A DNA stretch of 8,168 nucleotides, from contig VGBQ01000118.1 of assembly GCA_016870425.1 (NCBI GenBank), positions 1-8,168 on the forward strand. Direction: 5' to 3'. The position numbers were made by a program, and so were the translations under genes. Positions within the stretch are counted from its first letter, which is position 1. Each line of letters opens with the position of its first letter. Positions 5,846 through 8,168 of this stretch are shown in pieces. The DNA is from Actinomycetota bacterium (GTDB taxonomy: Bacteria; Actinomycetota; Actinomycetes; S36-B12). The notes beneath the pieces were generated by a model. It was not told the origin of the DNA. It worked only from the letters and a program-made list of their open reading frames with translations, and did no database searches.

Positions 5846-7513
5846 TCAGAAGAGTCCCACGACAGCGCCGTCGACGAGGTCAATCTTCTGGGCAGCCGGA
5901 GCCTTGGGCAGTCCGGGCATGGTCATGATGTCGCCGCAGACGACAACGACAAACTCCGCGCCCGCTGACAGTCGCACCTCGCGCACGTCCAGGCTGTGCC
6001 CCGTGGGCGCGCCCCGTAGAGCAGCGTCGGTCGAGAAGGAGTACTGCGTCTTGGCGATGCACACGGGCAGGTGGCCGTAGCCCATGTCCTGGAGCTCGCG
6101 CAGCTGGGTGCGCACCTTCGAGCTCGCGGTGACCTCATCGGCGCGGTAGACGCGCGTGGCGATGGCCTCGATCTTCTCCCAGAGAGTGGCCTCGTCGGGG
6201 TAGACGAAGGTGACCTCGCTCGGCTGCTCGCACATCGCGACCACGGCGCGTGCCAGATCCTCGGTGCCCGCTCCGCCATCGGCCCAGTGCGTGGCGAGCA
6301 CCACCTGTGCGCCAGCATCGGACACCAGGCGGCCCAGGAGATCGACCTCAGCGTCGGTGTCAGAGGTGAAGTTGTTGATCGACACGATCACGGGTACGCC
6401 GTACACGTCTCTGACGTTCTCGATGTGGCGCCGGAGGTTGACTATGCCCTTCTCCAGCGCGCCAAGGTCCTCGTCGGTGATCGTCTTGAGGTCAGCACCC
6501 CCGTGGTACTTCAGGGCTCGGATGGTCGCGACGATGACCGCGGCCGACGGACGCAGGCCCGACTTGCGGCACTTGATGTCGATGAACTTCTCCGCGCCCA
6601 GGTCAGCGCCGAAGCCCGCCTCCGTGACGACGTAGTCCGCGAGCTTCATCGCCGCCTTGGTCGCCACCACGGTGTTGCAGCCGTGGGCGATATTGGCGAA
6701 GGGGCCGCCGTGGACGAAGGCGGGGGTGTGCTCGAGAGTCTGGACCAGATTGGGCTGGAAGGCATCCTTGAGCAGCACCGTCATCGCACCATCGGCATCG
6801 AGATCGCGGGCGCGGATGGGCTCCTTGTCGCGGTTGTAGGCGACGATGATGTTGCCCAGGCGCTCCTTGAGATCCTCGAGCGAGGTGGCGAGGCAAAAGA
6901 TCGCCATGACCTCTGATGCGACGACGATGTCAAAGCCGTCCTCGCGCGGGTAGCCATTGCCGGGGCCGCCCAGGCTCACCACGATGTCGCGTAGGGCGCG
7001 GTCATTCATGTCCATGACACGCTTCCACGTGATGCGGCGCACGTCGATGCCGAGTGCATTGCCGTGGTGGACATGATTGTCGATCAGGGCTGCAAGGAGG
7101 TTGTTGGCTAGGCCGATGGCACTGAAGTCGCCGGTGAAGTGGAGGTTGATGTCCTCCATCGGCACGACCTGCGCGTAGCCGCCTCCGGCCGCCCCGCCCT
7201 TCATGCCGAAGACCGGGCCAAGCGATGGCTCGCGCAGGCAGATCATCGCGTCCTTGCCGATGCGGCGCAGTCCGTCGCCCAGGCCCACCGTGGTGGTCGT
7301 CTTCCCCTCGCCCGCCGGGGTGGGACTGATGGCGGTGACGAGGATGAGGTGGGAGTCAGGCCGCTCGGGGAGCGAGTCGAGCCAGGCGTTGGAGACCTTG
7401 GCCTTGTAGTGGCCATAGGGCTCCAGGGCCTCCTGGGGGATGCCAAGGGAGGCCGCCACCTCGACGATGGGGTCCATCTCGGTGGCCTGGGCGATCTCGA
7501 TATCGGACGGCAT
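5846..7513 (-). CDS. fhs: Formate-tetrahydrofolate ligase (10-formyl-THF synthetase)
   Basis: A complete 555-residue enzyme of normal family length. It joins formate to tetrahydrofolate using ATP, giving 10-formyl-tetrahydrofolate; the reaction can also run in reverse to yield ATP and formate. The nucleotide loop is PTPAGEGKTT (residues 64-73), the family signature FGMKGGAAGGGY is at 102-113, followed by PMEDINLHFTGDF, and the second signature VATIRALKYHGG is at 328-339. No key motif is missing. The ATG at 7513 is set by AGGAAGG 5 bases upstream; a longer in-frame start at 7579 would run back into etfA. The gene follows etfA by 10 bases, and the GyrI-like gene starts 1 base after its stop, so the three are almost surely one operon. 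With the nearby formate dehydrogenase it completes a formate-centred one-carbon branch. Confidence 0.98.
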   Translation of the reverse strand: MPSDIEIAQATEMDPIVEVAASLGIPQEALEPYGHYKAKVSNAWLDSLPERPDSHLILVTAISPTPAGEGKTTTTVGLGDGLRRIGKDAMICLREPSLGPVFGMKGGAAGGGYAQVVPMEDINLHFTGDFSAIGLANNLLAALIDNHVHHGNALGIDVRRITWKRVMDMNDRALRDIVVSLGGPGNGYPREDGFDIVVASEVMAIFCLATSLEDLKERLGNIIVAYNRDKEPIRARDLDADGAMTVLLKDAFQPNLVQTLEHTPAFVHGGPFANIAHGCNTVVATKAAMKLADYVVTEAGFGADLGAEKFIDIKCRKSGLRPSAAVIVATIRALKYHGGADLKTITDEDLGALEKGIVNLRRHIENVRDVYGVPVIVSINNFTSDTDAEVDLLGRLVSDAGAQVVLATHWADGGAGTEDLARAVVAMCEQPSEVTFVYPDEATLWEKIEAIATRVYRADEVTASSKVRTQLRELQDMGYGHLPVCIAKTQYSFSTDAALRGAPTGHSLDVREVRLSAGAEFVVVVCGDIMTMPGLPKAPAAQKIDLVDGAVVGLF

Positions 7514-7515
7514 GA

Positions 7516-7525
7516 CTTCCTTCCT
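7516..7525 (-). promoter_or_regulatory. Ribosome binding site of fhs overlapping the etfA stop codon
   Basis: Read on the minus strand, AGGAAGGAAG precedes the fhs ATG, with AGGAAGG ending 5 bases before it. Its first two bases are the last two of the etfA stop codon TAG (7526-7524). This supports both the fhs start and translational coupling of the two genes. Confidence 0.75.
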
Positions 7526-8168
7526 AGGACTTCGCCGCGCGTACGGCGTCGACGAGTGCTGGTACGACCGTCGCCGCATCGCCGATGACGGCGTAGTCGG
7601 CGAACGACATGATGGTCGCGTCGGGATCGGTGTTGATGGCGATCATCGTCTTGGCGTTCTTGCAGCCGGCGATGTGCTGCGTCGCGCCACTGATGCCGAT
7701 GGCGATGTAGAGGTCGGGCGCGACCTTGGTGCCGGTCTGGCCGACCTGCTCCGCGTGGGGGCGCCACCCGGCGGACGTGACCACGCGCGAGCAGCCGACG
7801 GCGCCGCCGAGCAGGGCCGCGAGCTCCTCGAGCGGGCCAAAGCCGCCCTCGCCCACGCCGCGACCACCGGAGACGACGACCTTGGCCTCGGCGAGGCTCA
7901 CGCCACCGCCACCGCTGCCCACGCGATCGACGATGCGTACGGCGAGGTCGGCATCGGTGAGCTCGGGTGCGAACTCCACGACGGCAGCGGGCCCGGAGCC
8001 CGTGACGGGATCGGAGGCGAAGGCGTGCAGAGCGGTCGACGCGATGAGCATGGGCGCGTGCACGCGGGCATCCTCCAGGACGTTGCCGGCCCAGCGGTTG
8101 CGCGTGACCGTGGAGACGCCGTCGCCGAGGGTGATCGACGTGCAGTCCGCGGCGAAGGGCTCGTCGAG
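7524..8168 (-). CDS. etfA: Electron transfer flavoprotein alpha subunit (5' end outside window)
   Basis: C-terminal 214 residues of EtfA (FixB family), the FAD-carrying subunit of the heterodimeric electron transfer flavoprotein, which moves electrons from acyl-CoA or N-methyl amine dehydrogenases to ETF-quinone oxidoreductase. The frame stays open to the window edge, so the GTG at 8063 is internal and about 100 N-terminal residues are missing. The FAD domain is intact: SGGRGVGEGGFGPLEEL starting at visible residue 100, GCSRVVTSAGW with the conserved Arg, EQVGQTG, the LYIAIGISGATQH loop, and INTDPDATI near the end. It is the first visible gene of the leftward etfA-fhs-GyrI operon; etfB is expected just beyond the right edge. 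Being next to fhs suggests a role with dehydrogenases that deliver one-carbon units to tetrahydrofolate, rather than fatty acid oxidation, but this is inferred. Confidence 0.96.
   Translation of the reverse strand, partial: LDEPFAADCTSITLGDGVSTVTRNRWAGNVLEDARVHAPMLIASTALHAFASDPVTGSGPAAVVEFAPELTDADLAVRIVDRVGSGGGGVSLAEAKVVVSGGRGVGEGGFGPLEELAALLGGAVGCSRVVTSAGWRPHAEQVGQTGTKVAPDLYIAIGISGATQHIAGCKNAKTMIAINTDPDATIMSFADYAVIGDAATVVPALVDAVRAAKS

Noticed and set aside
6071..6916. 281-residue plus-strand frame across fhs
   Set aside because: It is antisense to formate-tetrahydrofolate ligase, whose signatures are intact, and shows no motif of its own.

Overview
The window comes from a GC-rich bacterium, most likely an actinomycete (Actinomycetota). 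The grounds are strong G/C bias at third codon positions, GTG starts, a tRNA gene without an encoded CCA end, purine-rich ribosome binding sites and very short intergenic gaps. I cannot name a genus. No mobile element, CRISPR array, rRNA or prophage gene is visible, and no stretch over 300 bases lacks a gene.

Left part (1-2925, + strand): the 3' portion of a large molybdenum/tungsten formate dehydrogenase alpha subunit (FdsA type) with a cysteine at the active site, followed 2 bases later by the small delta subunit FdsD. About 70 bases further on is an 83-residue, extremely acidic, repeat-built protein of unknown function with a strong ribosome binding site. Middle (2929-5348): a minus-strand DUF861-type cupin, a divergent 54-base promoter region, a classical short-chain dehydrogenase, a hairpin, tRNA-Thr(UGU), and a two-halved membrane protein of the FUSC (aromatic acid exporter-like) family. 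Right part (5356-8168, - strand): a tight operon reading leftward, etfA (cut by the window end), formate-tetrahydrofolate ligase, then a stand-alone GyrI-like ligand-binding domain protein.

The metabolic theme is one-carbon chemistry. Formate dehydrogenase oxidises formate to CO2 with NAD+ reduction. Formate-tetrahydrofolate ligase interconverts formate and 10-formyl-tetrahydrofolate. The electron-transfer flavoprotein could take electrons from dehydrogenases that feed methylene groups to tetrahydrofolate, such as dimethylglycine or sarcosine dehydrogenase. That pathway link is an inference from gene content; those dehydrogenases are not in the window. The least explained items are the acidic repeat protein, the GyrI-like protein coupled to formate-tetrahydrofolate ligase, and the hairpin that abuts the tRNA.
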